Source of the DNA: CAZLPZ01 sp964561535
GTDB taxonomy: Bacteria; Pseudomonadota; Alphaproteobacteria; Micavibrionales; Micavibrionaceae
Assembly: GCA_964561535.1 (NCBI GenBank)
Contig: CAZLPZ010000057.1
Span: 1-5,819 of the forward strand
DNA: 5,819 nt
Direction of reading: 5' to 3'
The position numbers and the translations under genes are program-made. The notes under the pieces are model-generated. The model was given only the letters and a program-made list of their open reading frames with translations, had not been told where the DNA came from and made no database searches. Positions 1-5,103 of this stretch are shown here, in pieces (within the stretch, counting starts at the first letter, position 1; the number at the start of each line of letters is the position of its first letter).

Positions 1-54
1 CGCGAAGGCGGCCGCACCGTCGGCGCCGGCGTCGTTGCAAAGATTTTGGATTAA
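1..54 (+). CDS. tuf: Elongation factor Tu, C-terminal end (partial)
   Basis: The first 17 codons and stop read REGGRTVGAGVVAKILD, the invariant last stretch of EF-Tu, the GTPase that delivers aminoacyl-tRNA to the ribosomal A site in the cytoplasm. The usual ending is VVAKI(I/L)E; here the last residue is Asp. Only the end of the third beta-barrel domain is present, and the gene starts before the window. It lies 21 bases upstream of the rpsJ start on the same strand, the common str-to-S10 junction in Alphaproteobacteria, so cotranscription with the ribosomal genes is likely. The tufA/tufB copy number cannot be judged from here. Confidence 0.95.
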   Translation, partial: REGGRTVGAGVVAKILD

Positions 55-60
55 TCGAAA

Positions 61-64
61 AAGG
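61..64 (+). promoter_or_regulatory. Ribosome binding site of rpsJ
   Basis: AAGG preceded by an A-run. It lies only 2 bases before the ATG at 67 but 11 bases before the ATG at 76. The spacing therefore favours the second ATG as the S10 start. Confidence 0.5.
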
Positions 65-75
65 TTATGAGCACC

Positions 76-396
76 ATGAACACACAAACTATTCGTATCC
101 GCCTTCGGGCTTATGATCATCGCGTGCTCGATGCCTCGACGCGTGAGATCATTAATACAGCAAAACGGACGGGTGCGCGCGTGCGTGGGCCGGTGCCGTT
201 GCCGACACGGATTAAACGTTTTACCGTGCTGCGGTCACCGCACACCGATAAAAAAGCGATGGATGCATTTGAAATGCGCACCCACAAGCGTGTTCTGGAT
301 ATTTTGGAACCGACCCCCCAAACGGTGGATGCGTTGATGAAATTGGATTTGGCTGCCGGTGTTGATGTGGATATTAAAGTTGGCCAAGCGGCATAA
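76..396 (+). CDS. rpsJ: 30S ribosomal protein S10
   Basis: S10 (uS10) sits in the head of the 30S subunit and, as NusE, also joins the NusB antitermination complex. The protein is 106 residues from the chosen start, close to the usual 102-105. It has the N-terminal IRIRLRAYDHRVLDAST block (residues 6-22), the extended loop VRGPVPLPTRIKRFTVLRSP (36-55), FEMRTHKR (65-72) and the C-terminal TPQTVDALMKLDLAAGVDV segment (80-98). The start at 76 gives MNTQTIRIRL, matching the family N-terminus MNxQNIRIRL, and has better Shine-Dalgarno spacing than the in-frame ATG at 67, which would add MST. A short GQAA tail follows the canonical IKV end. It is the first gene of the S10 operon proper, directly after tuf. 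Confidence 0.97.
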   Translation: MNTQTIRIRLRAYDHRVLDASTREIINTAKRTGARVRGPVPLPTRIKRFTVLRSPHTDKKAMDAFEMRTHKRVLDILEPTPQTVDALMKLDLAAGVDVDIKVGQAA

Positions 397-408
397 AGAT
401 TTTTAATG

Positions 409-414
409 AAGGAG
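409..414 (+). promoter_or_regulatory. Ribosome binding site of rplC
   Basis: A strong AAGGAG lies 8 bases before the ATG at 423. The upstream in-frame GTG at 414 shares its first base with this motif and cannot use it, so the ATG at 423 is the start. Confidence 0.8.
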
Positions 415-422
415 TGAAGGTC

Positions 423-1145
423 ATGCGGACCGGATTGATTGCAACAAAAGAAGGGATGACCCGGGTCTATGATGATCAGGGCCGCCACGTTTCGGTTACC
501 GTTTTTAAAGTTGACAATGCGCAAGTCACTGACGTGCGTACGGTTGATAAAAATGGATATACAGCCGTTCAGGTGGGTATTGGCGTTCGTCGTAAAACAC
601 GCGTGTCCAAGGCATCTTTGGGTAATTACGCCAAGAACAAGATCGAGCCTAAAGCAAAATTGGCTGAATTCCGCGTATCTCCTGAAAATATGCTCGATAT
701 TGGGGCCGCGATTTGCGTGTCCCATTTCGTCACGGGTCAATATGTGGATGTGGTTGGAACGTCCGTGGGTCGCGGGTTCCAAGGGGCGATGAAACGTCAC
801 AATTTCGGTGGTTTGCGGGCTACACACGGGGTTTCTGTGTCGCACCGGTCGCATGGGTCGACGGGTCAGATGCAAGATCCTGGTCGTGTGTTTAAAGGCA
901 AGAAAATGGCCGGTCACATGGGCGATGTCCGCGTAACGCAACAAAATTTAAAAGTGATTGCCGTGTATCCAGATAAAGATTTGATCTTGGTTGAGGGGTC
1001 GGTTCCGGGCTGTGATAACTCATTCGTTTTGATTAGTGACGCCGTCAAAAAGGCGTTGCCAAAAGAAGCGCCGAAACCCGCCGGGTTAAAATCGTCAGGC
1101 GCCGCACCAGTTGTGGAAGCTGCAGCGGAAGAGAAAGGTGAATAA
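423..1145 (+). CDS. rplC: 50S ribosomal protein L3
   Basis: L3 (uL3) binds 23S rRNA early in 50S assembly, and its internal loop reaches toward the peptidyl-transferase centre. The protein is 240 residues, longer than the 209 of E. coli but usual for Alphaproteobacteria. It begins MRTGLIATKEGMTRV (1-15). It contains the signature GRGFQGAMKRHNFGG (116-130), HGVSVSHRSHGSTGQMQDPG (135-154) and VFKGKKMAGHMG (157-168). Gln151 aligns with E. coli Gln150, the residue methylated by PrmB; the preceding residue is Met rather than Asn. After about residue 210 comes an Ala/Pro/Glu/Lys-rich acidic tail, likely disordered, of a kind common in alphaproteobacterial L3. The GTG at 414 is rejected as start because it overlaps the Shine-Dalgarno. 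The next gene, rplD, starts 2 bases after the stop, suggesting translational coupling. Confidence 0.97.
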   Translation: MRTGLIATKEGMTRVYDDQGRHVSVTVFKVDNAQVTDVRTVDKNGYTAVQVGIGVRRKTRVSKASLGNYAKNKIEPKAKLAEFRVSPENMLDIGAAICVSHFVTGQYVDVVGTSVGRGFQGAMKRHNFGGLRATHGVSVSHRSHGSTGQMQDPGRVFKGKKMAGHMGDVRVTQQNLKVIAVYPDKDLILVEGSVPGCDNSFVLISDAVKKALPKEAPKPAGLKSSGAAPVVEAAAEEKGE

Positions 1146-1147
1146 CC

Positions 1148-1771
1148 ATGAAAATCGCCGTTAAAAATTTGAAAAATAAAGATGTCGGTTCGATGGAATT
1201 AAGCGACGATATTTTTGCGATTGATGTCCGTGCCGATATTATGCACCGCATGGTTCAATATCAATTGAACAAGCGTCGGGCAGGAACACACAAGACAAAA
1301 GTTTTGTCTGAAGTATCGGGAACGGGTAAAAAGCCATTCGCACAAAAGCACACCGGTCGTGCGCGTTTTGGAACGTTGCGGGCACCGCAAATGCGCGGTG
1401 GGTATACGGTTTTTGGTCCGGTCCCACGCTCACATGCGACGGAATTACCAAAGAAAGTGCGTGATCTGGCTCTTAAATCGGCTTTATCTTCGAAACTGGC
1501 TGCTGGAAAATTGATTGTGATTGACACGGATGCCGTTGATACACACAAAACGAAAACAATGATTGATGCTATGAATACGATGAATATCAAATCAGCATTG
1601 TTTGTTTGTGGTGATACGGTCAATGATAATTTTGGTAAAGGTATACGCAACATTCCTCTTATGGATGTGTTGCCGTTGGCCGGAGCGAATGTCTATGACA
1701 TTTTGCGTCGCGATACGTTGGTCATGACCAAAGATGCCGTTCTCAAATTAACGGAACGTCTGAGTGCGTAA
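1148..1771 (+). CDS. rplD: 50S ribosomal protein L4
   Basis: L4 (uL4) binds domain I of 23S rRNA and sends a long loop into the exit-tunnel constriction; in E. coli it also represses its own operon. The protein is 207 residues, a normal length. The tunnel loop is visible as SGTGKKPFAQKHTGRARFG (57-75), followed by LRAPQMRGGYTVFGP (77-91) and RSHATELPKKVRDLALKSAL (94-113), an alphaproteobacterial wording. The C-terminal Rossmann-like part ends DTLVMTKDAVLKLTERL. His68 stands where nearly all bacteria have Gly (QKGTGRAR), next to the lysine equivalent to E. coli Lys63, a known macrolide-resistance site. The ribosome binding site is the GAAAGG-type sequence at 1132-1138, inside the end of rplC. 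Nothing indicates a broken gene. Confidence 0.97.
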   Translation: MKIAVKNLKNKDVGSMELSDDIFAIDVRADIMHRMVQYQLNKRRAGTHKTKVLSEVSGTGKKPFAQKHTGRARFGTLRAPQMRGGYTVFGPVPRSHATELPKKVRDLALKSALSSKLAAGKLIVIDTDAVDTHKTKTMIDAMNTMNIKSALFVCGDTVNDNFGKGIRNIPLMDVLPLAGANVYDILRRDTLVMTKDAVLKLTERLSA

Positions 1772-1775
1772 AGGA
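1771..1775 (+). promoter_or_regulatory. Ribosome binding site of rplW
   Basis: AAGGA overlaps the last base of the rplD stop codon. Spacing is 2 bases to the ATG at 1778 but 8 bases to the ATG at 1784, so the second ATG is preferred. Confidence 0.65.
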
Positions 1776-1783
1776 TAATGAAA

Positions 1784-2107
1784 ATGGTAAAAGAAGTTCA
1801 AAAACAAAAACCGACTTTGACGCCTGATTTGGTCGATGTTATTCGCGAGCCCGTTGTAACCGAAAAGGCCACGATGGGATCAGCTTACAGTCAAGTCTCG
1901 TTCTATGTCGCGCCAAAAGCGGATAAACCAACGATCAAGCGCGCAATTGAAGCGTTGTTTGATGTAAAAGTTAAATCTGTGAATACGGTAAATGTCATGG
2001 GTAAAGTTAAACGGTTTAAAGGTCGTTTGGGCAAACAATCTGATTTCAAAAAAGCGATTATCACACTGGCCGAAGGTCAGATGATTGATGTCGGGACCAA
2101 AGTGTAA
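1784..2107 (+). CDS. rplW: 50S ribosomal protein L23
   Basis: L23 (uL23) lies at the mouth of the peptide exit tunnel and is the docking site for trigger factor and the signal recognition particle. The protein is 107 residues from the chosen start. After about 17 leading residues comes the family block DVIREPVVTEKATMG (18-32). The core continues as KADKPTIKRAIEALFDVKVKSVNT (45-68) and KVKRFKGRLGKQSDFKKAIITLAEGQ (74-99), the rRNA-binding basic stretch plus the last strand. The in-frame ATG at 1778 would add only MK and is too close to the Shine-Dalgarno. The short Lys-rich leader before the first beta strand varies between species. Its place between rplD and rplB is the universal S10-operon order. 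Confidence 0.96.
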   Translation: MVKEVQKQKPTLTPDLVDVIREPVVTEKATMGSAYSQVSFYVAPKADKPTIKRAIEALFDVKVKSVNTVNVMGKVKRFKGRLGKQSDFKKAIITLAEGQMIDVGTKV

Positions 2108-2121
2108 GAGGTTAGACGATC

Positions 2122-2937
2122 ATGGCATTAAAAAAATATAATCCGACGACCCCAGGGCAACGTGCCCTCGTGCTTGTCTCGCGTGTTGGTCTATTCAAGG
2201 GCCGTCCCGAAAAAACGTTGACCGAAGGGATTAAAAAATCCGGCGGCCGGGATAATAAAGGACATATTACCTCACGTCATATTGGGGGCGGGCACAAACG
2301 CTTGTACCGTATCATTGATTGGACTCGTCGTAAGTTTGACGTGGTGGGTACGGTCGAGCGTTTGGAATACGATCCTAATCGGACAGCCTTTATCGCGCTT
2401 ATTTCCTATACAGACGGCGAAAAAGCGTATATTATCGCGCCGCAACGCCTGCAGGTTGGAGATAAAGTTGTTTCGGGTGAGAAAACGGACGTTCGCCCCG
2501 GCAATGCGATGATGCTCAAAAATATGCCTGTGGGTACGATTATTCATAATGTTGAAATGAAAATCGGCAAAGGCGGACAAATGGCCCGTTCAGCCGGGAC
2601 ATATGCTCAACTCGTGGGACGTGATTCGGGTTATGCCCAAATTAAATTGTCATCCGGTGAACTACGTGTTGTACGTGGTGAATGTATGGCGAGCGTTGGG
2701 GCGGTATCAAATCCGGACCATTTGAATGAAAACCGTGGTAAAGCCGGGCGGGCGCGGTGGCAGGGTATTCGTCCCCATGTGCGTGGGATTGCGATGAACC
2801 CGGTGGATCACCCGAACGGGGGTCGGACAAATGGGGGGACCCATTGGTCGAGTCCTTGGGGTCAATCGGCGAAGGGTTTAAAAACACGGACGAATAAAAA
2901 GTCCAATAATTTGATCCTGCGCCGCAGGAAGAAATAA
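2122..2937 (+). CDS. rplB: 50S ribosomal protein L2
   Basis: L2 (uL2) is a core 50S protein needed for subunit joining and for the peptidyl-transferase region. The protein is 271 residues against about 273-280 in relatives. It begins MALKKYNPTTPGQRALVLV and shows GHITSRHIGGGHKRLYRIID (47-66), VERLEYDPNRTAFIALI (78-94), GTIIHNVEMKIGKGGQMARS (138-157) and GKAGRARWQGIRPHVRG (206-222). The C-terminal loop is MNPVDHPNGGRTNGG (225-239), where the near-universal bacterial form is MNPVDHPHGGGEGR. The Asp-His pair (229-230), equivalent to E. coli Asp228-His229, is kept. The next His is Asn, and about three residues (GEG) are missing. The tail GLKTRTNKK...RRRKK is normal. A ribosome binding site (GAGGT at 2108-2112) lies 9 bases before the ATG. 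Confidence 0.97.
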   Translation: MALKKYNPTTPGQRALVLVSRVGLFKGRPEKTLTEGIKKSGGRDNKGHITSRHIGGGHKRLYRIIDWTRRKFDVVGTVERLEYDPNRTAFIALISYTDGEKAYIIAPQRLQVGDKVVSGEKTDVRPGNAMMLKNMPVGTIIHNVEMKIGKGGQMARSAGTYAQLVGRDSGYAQIKLSSGELRVVRGECMASVGAVSNPDHLNENRGKAGRARWQGIRPHVRGIAMNPVDHPNGGRTNGGTHWSSPWGQSAKGLKTRTNKKSNNLILRRRKK

Positions 2938-2952
2938 GGATTGAGGTAAAAT

Positions 2953-3240
2953 ATGGCACGTTCAGTTTGGAAAGGTCCGTTTGTGGATGGTTATCTCCTG
3001 AAAAAGGTAGAAGCCATGCGCGGGACAGGAAAAAATCAGCCGATCAAGACATGGTCGCGCCGATCAACAATTTTACCTCAATTTATTGGGGTAACATTTG
3101 CGGTTCATAACGGGAAAAAATTTATTCCTGTTCTTGTGACCGATAATATGATCGGACATAAGTTAGGTGAATTTTCGCCGACACGGACATTCGTGGCGCA
3201 CTCGGGGGCTGATAAAAAAGCTGCCGGGGCTAAGAAATAA
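2953..3240 (+). CDS. rpsS: 30S ribosomal protein S19
   Basis: S19 (uS19) sits in the head of the 30S subunit, forms a complex with S13 and contacts 16S rRNA and the bridge to the large subunit. The protein is 95 residues, a normal length. Landmarks are MARSVWKGPFVDGYLLKKVE (1-20), IKTWSRRSTILPQFIG (31-46), NGKKFIPVLVTDNMIGHKLG (53-72) and EFSPTRTFVAHSGADKKA (73-90). The tail AAGAKK is short and basic. A GAGGT ribosome binding site (2943-2947) precedes the ATG by 5 bases. The gap to rplB is 15 bases and the order rplB-rpsS-rplV is universal. Confidence 0.97.
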   Translation: MARSVWKGPFVDGYLLKKVEAMRGTGKNQPIKTWSRRSTILPQFIGVTFAVHNGKKFIPVLVTDNMIGHKLGEFSPTRTFVAHSGADKKAAGAKK

Positions 3241-3259
3241 AGGATAGAGGATTAAGATT

Positions 3260-3652
3260 ATGGGACAAAAACCAAACCCGCGTCGTGTTGCCGATAATGA
3301 AGCACGTTGCTACGCAAAATTGATCCGGTCAAGCCCACGTAAATTGAATTTAGTGGCGCAGATGATTCGGGGAATACCGGCACACAAGGCATTGGTGGAT
3401 CTTGAATTTTGCCCGCGTCGTGTTGCTCGGGAAGTGAAAAAGGCTTTGATGTCGGCCGTAGCGAATGCCGAAAATAATCATAACCTGAATGTCGATCGTT
3501 TGGTCGTTGCGGAAGCAACGGTTGGGCGTCAGATGGTGATGAAACGCTTTATGCCGCGCGCACGGGGTCGTGCAAGTGGGATTGAAAAATGGTTTTCCAA
3601 CCTGACCATTGTGGTTCGGGAAGTACAAGATGAACATCATAAAGGGGCTTGA
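3260..3652 (+). CDS. rplV: 50S ribosomal protein L22
   Basis: L22 (uL22) contacts every 23S rRNA domain, and its long beta-hairpin lines the exit tunnel opposite L4. The protein is 130 residues, as in other Alphaproteobacteria (E. coli has 110). Visible blocks are SSPRKLNLVAQMIRGIPAHKAL (24-45), VKKALMSAVANAENNHNLNVDRL (59-81) and the tunnel hairpin VMKRFMPRARGRASGIEK (93-110). The Met-Lys-Arg at 94-96, equivalent to E. coli 82-84 whose loss gives erythromycin resistance, is intact. The N-terminus MGQKPNPRRVADNEA resembles alphaproteobacterial L22 (MGKPxxPRxVxDNEA) and by chance echoes the start of S3. GAGG at 3247-3250 is 9 bases upstream of the ATG. The stop TGA is only 5 bases before the rpsC start. 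Confidence 0.96.
   Translation: MGQKPNPRRVADNEARCYAKLIRSSPRKLNLVAQMIRGIPAHKALVDLEFCPRRVAREVKKALMSAVANAENNHNLNVDRLVVAEATVGRQMVMKRFMPRARGRASGIEKWFSNLTIVVREVQDEHHKGA
3642..3647 (+). promoter_or_regulatory. Ribosome binding site of rpsC, inside rplV
   Basis: AAGGGG within the last codons of rplV lies 10 bases before the ATG at 3658. It is 1 base from the alternative TTG at 3649, which overlaps the rplV stop. Spacing supports the ATG. Confidence 0.6.
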
Positions 3653-3657
3653 GTAAG

Positions 3658-4362
3658 ATGGGTCAGAAAGTAAATCCAATTGGATTACGTGTCGGAATCA
3701 ACCGGACCTGGGGGTCACGTTGGTTTGCTGGGCGGAATTACGCGGAAAAATTGATCGAAGATTTAAAATTGCGCCGTTATGTGCAGGACAAGATGAAAGC
3801 CGCCGGTATCAGCAGTGTTGTGATTGAGCGCGCCGCAAAAAATACCAAAGTGACGGTTTATACCGCGCGTCCCGGTGTCGTCATTGGTAAAAAAGGCGCG
3901 GATATTGAGAAATTGCGCAAGGATCTGGCCGCCCAAGCGGGCGGTGACGTCACCTTGAACATTCTTGAAATTCGTAAGCCCGAAGCCGATGCGCAATTGG
4001 TTTCTGAAGGTATTGCGCAACAACTCGAACGTCGGGTGTCATTCCGTCGGGCGATGAAACGGGCGGTTCAATCGGCTCTCCGCTTGGGGGTCAAAGGAAT
4101 TCGGGTCAATATTGCGGGCCGTTTGGGTGGCGCTGAAATTGCGCGGACAGAATGGTATCGTGAAGGTCGCGTGCCGTTGCATACCTTGCGGGCCGATATG
4201 GATTACGGTTTTTCCGAAGCGAAGACGACCTATGGGATTTTAGGGGTCAAGGTTTGGATTTATAAAGGTGATGTGGTGGCACATGATCCGATGGCGCGGG
4301 ATAAGCGTTTAGCTGAAGGTCAAGGCCAAGGTCAAAGTGGCCATGGTCACGGAAATAACTAA
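3658..4362 (+). CDS. rpsC: 30S ribosomal protein S3
   Basis: S3 (uS3) lies on the solvent side of the 30S head at the mRNA entry channel and contributes to ribosomal helicase activity. The protein is 234 residues, near the usual 210-235. It starts MGQKVNPIGLRVGINRTWGSRW, the family N-terminus, which fixes the ATG at 3658 over the in-frame TTG at 3649. A type II KH domain is visible with its GKKG loop (77-80) in VYTARPGVVIGKKGADIEKLR. The C-terminal domain contains FRRAMKRAVQSALRLGVKGI (129-148), including the basic residues linked to helicase activity, then AGRLGGAEIARTEWYREGRV (153-172) and TYGILGVKVWIYKGDVV (191-207). The tail after residue 220 is a Gly/Gln/His repeat, GQGQGQSGHGHGNN. The five-base gap after rplV suggests coupled translation. 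Confidence 0.97.
   Translation: MGQKVNPIGLRVGINRTWGSRWFAGRNYAEKLIEDLKLRRYVQDKMKAAGISSVVIERAAKNTKVTVYTARPGVVIGKKGADIEKLRKDLAAQAGGDVTLNILEIRKPEADAQLVSEGIAQQLERRVSFRRAMKRAVQSALRLGVKGIRVNIAGRLGGAEIARTEWYREGRVPLHTLRADMDYGFSEAKTTYGILGVKVWIYKGDVVAHDPMARDKRLAEGQGQGQSGHGHGNN
4318..4335 (+). repeat. Short tandem hexamer at the rpsC 3' end
   Basis: Three copies of GGYCAA in a row encode the Gly-Gln repeat in the S3 tail. Directly after it, 4337-4350 is a near-palindrome (GTGGCCATGGTCAC) that encodes the Gly-His part. The repeat lies inside the gene and keeps the frame. Confidence 0.6.
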
Positions 4363-4386
4363 GGTCAGGGATTAGAGGAATATATT

Positions 4387-4800
4387 ATGCTGAGCCCGAA
4401 ACGGACAAAATATAGAAAAGCTCAAAAAGGTCGTATTCATGGCAATGCCAAGGGTGGATCGGATTTGAATTTTGGTGCCTTTGGATTAAAGGCGATGGAA
4501 CCGGATCGTATTACCGCGCGTCAGATTGAATCGGCACGTCGGGCGATTACGCGCCATATGAAACGTCAAGGAAAAGTCTGGATTCGGATTTTTCCAGACG
4601 TTCCTGTATCGAAAAAGCCATTAGAAGTTCGGATGGGATCTGGTAAAGGGAACCCCGAATTTTGGGTTGCCCGTGTTAAACCGGGTCGGATCATGTTTGA
4701 AGTCGATGGTGTCGCGCGTAAGATTGCAGAAGAAGCCTTTGAACTGGCCGCTGCCAAGCTGCCGATTAAAACAAAATTTATCGCGCGTATGGGCGAATAA
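4387..4800 (+). CDS. rplP: 50S ribosomal protein L16
   Basis: L16 (uL16) joins late in 50S assembly and organises the A-site tRNA region near the peptidyl-transferase centre. The protein is 137 residues, the standard length. It begins MLSPKRTKYRKAQKGRIHGN, with ITARQIESARRAITRHMKRQGKVWIRIFPD (42-71), VRMGSGKGNPEFWVARVKPG (81-100) and AAAKLPIKTKFIARMGE (121-137). Arg82 aligns with E. coli Arg81, which the oxygenase RoxA/YcfD hydroxylates; whether that happens here is unknown. Ser85 replaces the usual Lys of VRMGKGKG. The wording is strongly alphaproteobacterial. GAGG at 4375-4378 lies 8 bases before the ATG. Confidence 0.97.
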   Translation: MLSPKRTKYRKAQKGRIHGNAKGGSDLNFGAFGLKAMEPDRITARQIESARRAITRHMKRQGKVWIRIFPDVPVSKKPLEVRMGSGKGNPEFWVARVKPGRIMFEVDGVARKIAEEAFELAAAKLPIKTKFIARMGE

Positions 4801-4805
4801 CGAAT

Positions 4806-4810
4806 AAGGA
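4806..4810 (+). promoter_or_regulatory. Ribosome binding site of rpmC
   Basis: AAGGA abuts the ATG at 4811 with no spacer but lies 9 bases before the ATG at 4820, so the latter is the better start. A third in-frame ATG at 4826 is 15 bases away and less likely. Confidence 0.65.
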
Positions 4811-4819
4811 ATGAAGACC

Positions 4820-5080
4820 ATGAAGATGGATGATTTAAAAGGAAAAACGCCCGACGAGTTGAATAAAATGTTGGTTGATTTGAAAAAAGAACAACTGAAC
4901 CAACGTTTTCAGAAAAAAGCGGGACAGCTTGAAAAACAAGATATCGTTCGTAAAACGCGTCATGATATTGCGCGGATTCGGACTCAAATGTCGTTGATTC
5001 GGTTGGGTAAAGATACAGCGGCAAAACCCGTTAAGACAGCGGCCAAGAAACCGGCAAAAGCCAAAAAAGCCGCAGCATAA
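4820..5080 (+). CDS. rpmC: 50S ribosomal protein L29
   Basis: L29 (uL29) is a small, mostly helical protein beside L23 at the exit-tunnel mouth, near the trigger factor and SRP binding site. The core is MKMDDLKGKTPDELNKML (1-18), LKKEQLNQRFQKKAGQLEK (21-39) and VRKTRHDIARIRTQMSLIR (43-61), matching the two-helix family pattern. The protein is 86 residues, whereas relatives usually have 60-70. The excess is a Lys/Ala/Pro-rich tail from about residue 64 (DTAAKPVKTAAKKPAKAKKAAA), probably disordered and rRNA-binding or surface exposed. The start at 4820 is chosen from Shine-Dalgarno spacing and the family N-terminus; the ATG at 4811 would add MKT. Confidence 0.94.
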   Translation: MKMDDLKGKTPDELNKMLVDLKKEQLNQRFQKKAGQLEKQDIVRKTRHDIARIRTQMSLIRLGKDTAAKPVKTAAKKPAKAKKAAA

Positions 5081-5103
5081 AGAATTAGGTAAGGAGAGAA
5101 ACA

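Noticed and set aside
67..75. ATG at 67 as the start of S10 (adds MST)
   Set aside because: It is only 2 bases from AAGG, and the family N-terminus aligns with the ATG at 76. It remains possible but less likely.
117..944. Long 275-codon open frame on the minus strand
   Set aside because: It lies antisense to rpsJ and rplC, resembles no protein family I know, and is rich in His, Arg, Thr and Ser as expected from reversed codons of basic ribosomal genes. It is a shadow frame.
1261..1653. 130-codon minus-strand open frame with hydrophobic stretches opposite rplD
   Set aside because: It is the complement of the L4 coding sequence, and the apparent membrane segments come from reading Lys/Asn/Asp codons backwards.
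2820..2850. Possible frameshift in rplB explaining the odd L2 loop, given the G-runs around 2818-2838
   Set aside because: The frame before and after the loop is the same, both flanks match L2, and the net difference is a whole number of codons. A pair of compensating errors cannot be excluded but is not needed.
4566..5024. 152-codon minus-strand open frame opposite rplP and rpmC
   Set aside because: It is fully covered by two certain + strand genes, has no recognisable motif, and its Ser/Phe-rich composition mirrors the Lys/Glu codons of the other strand.
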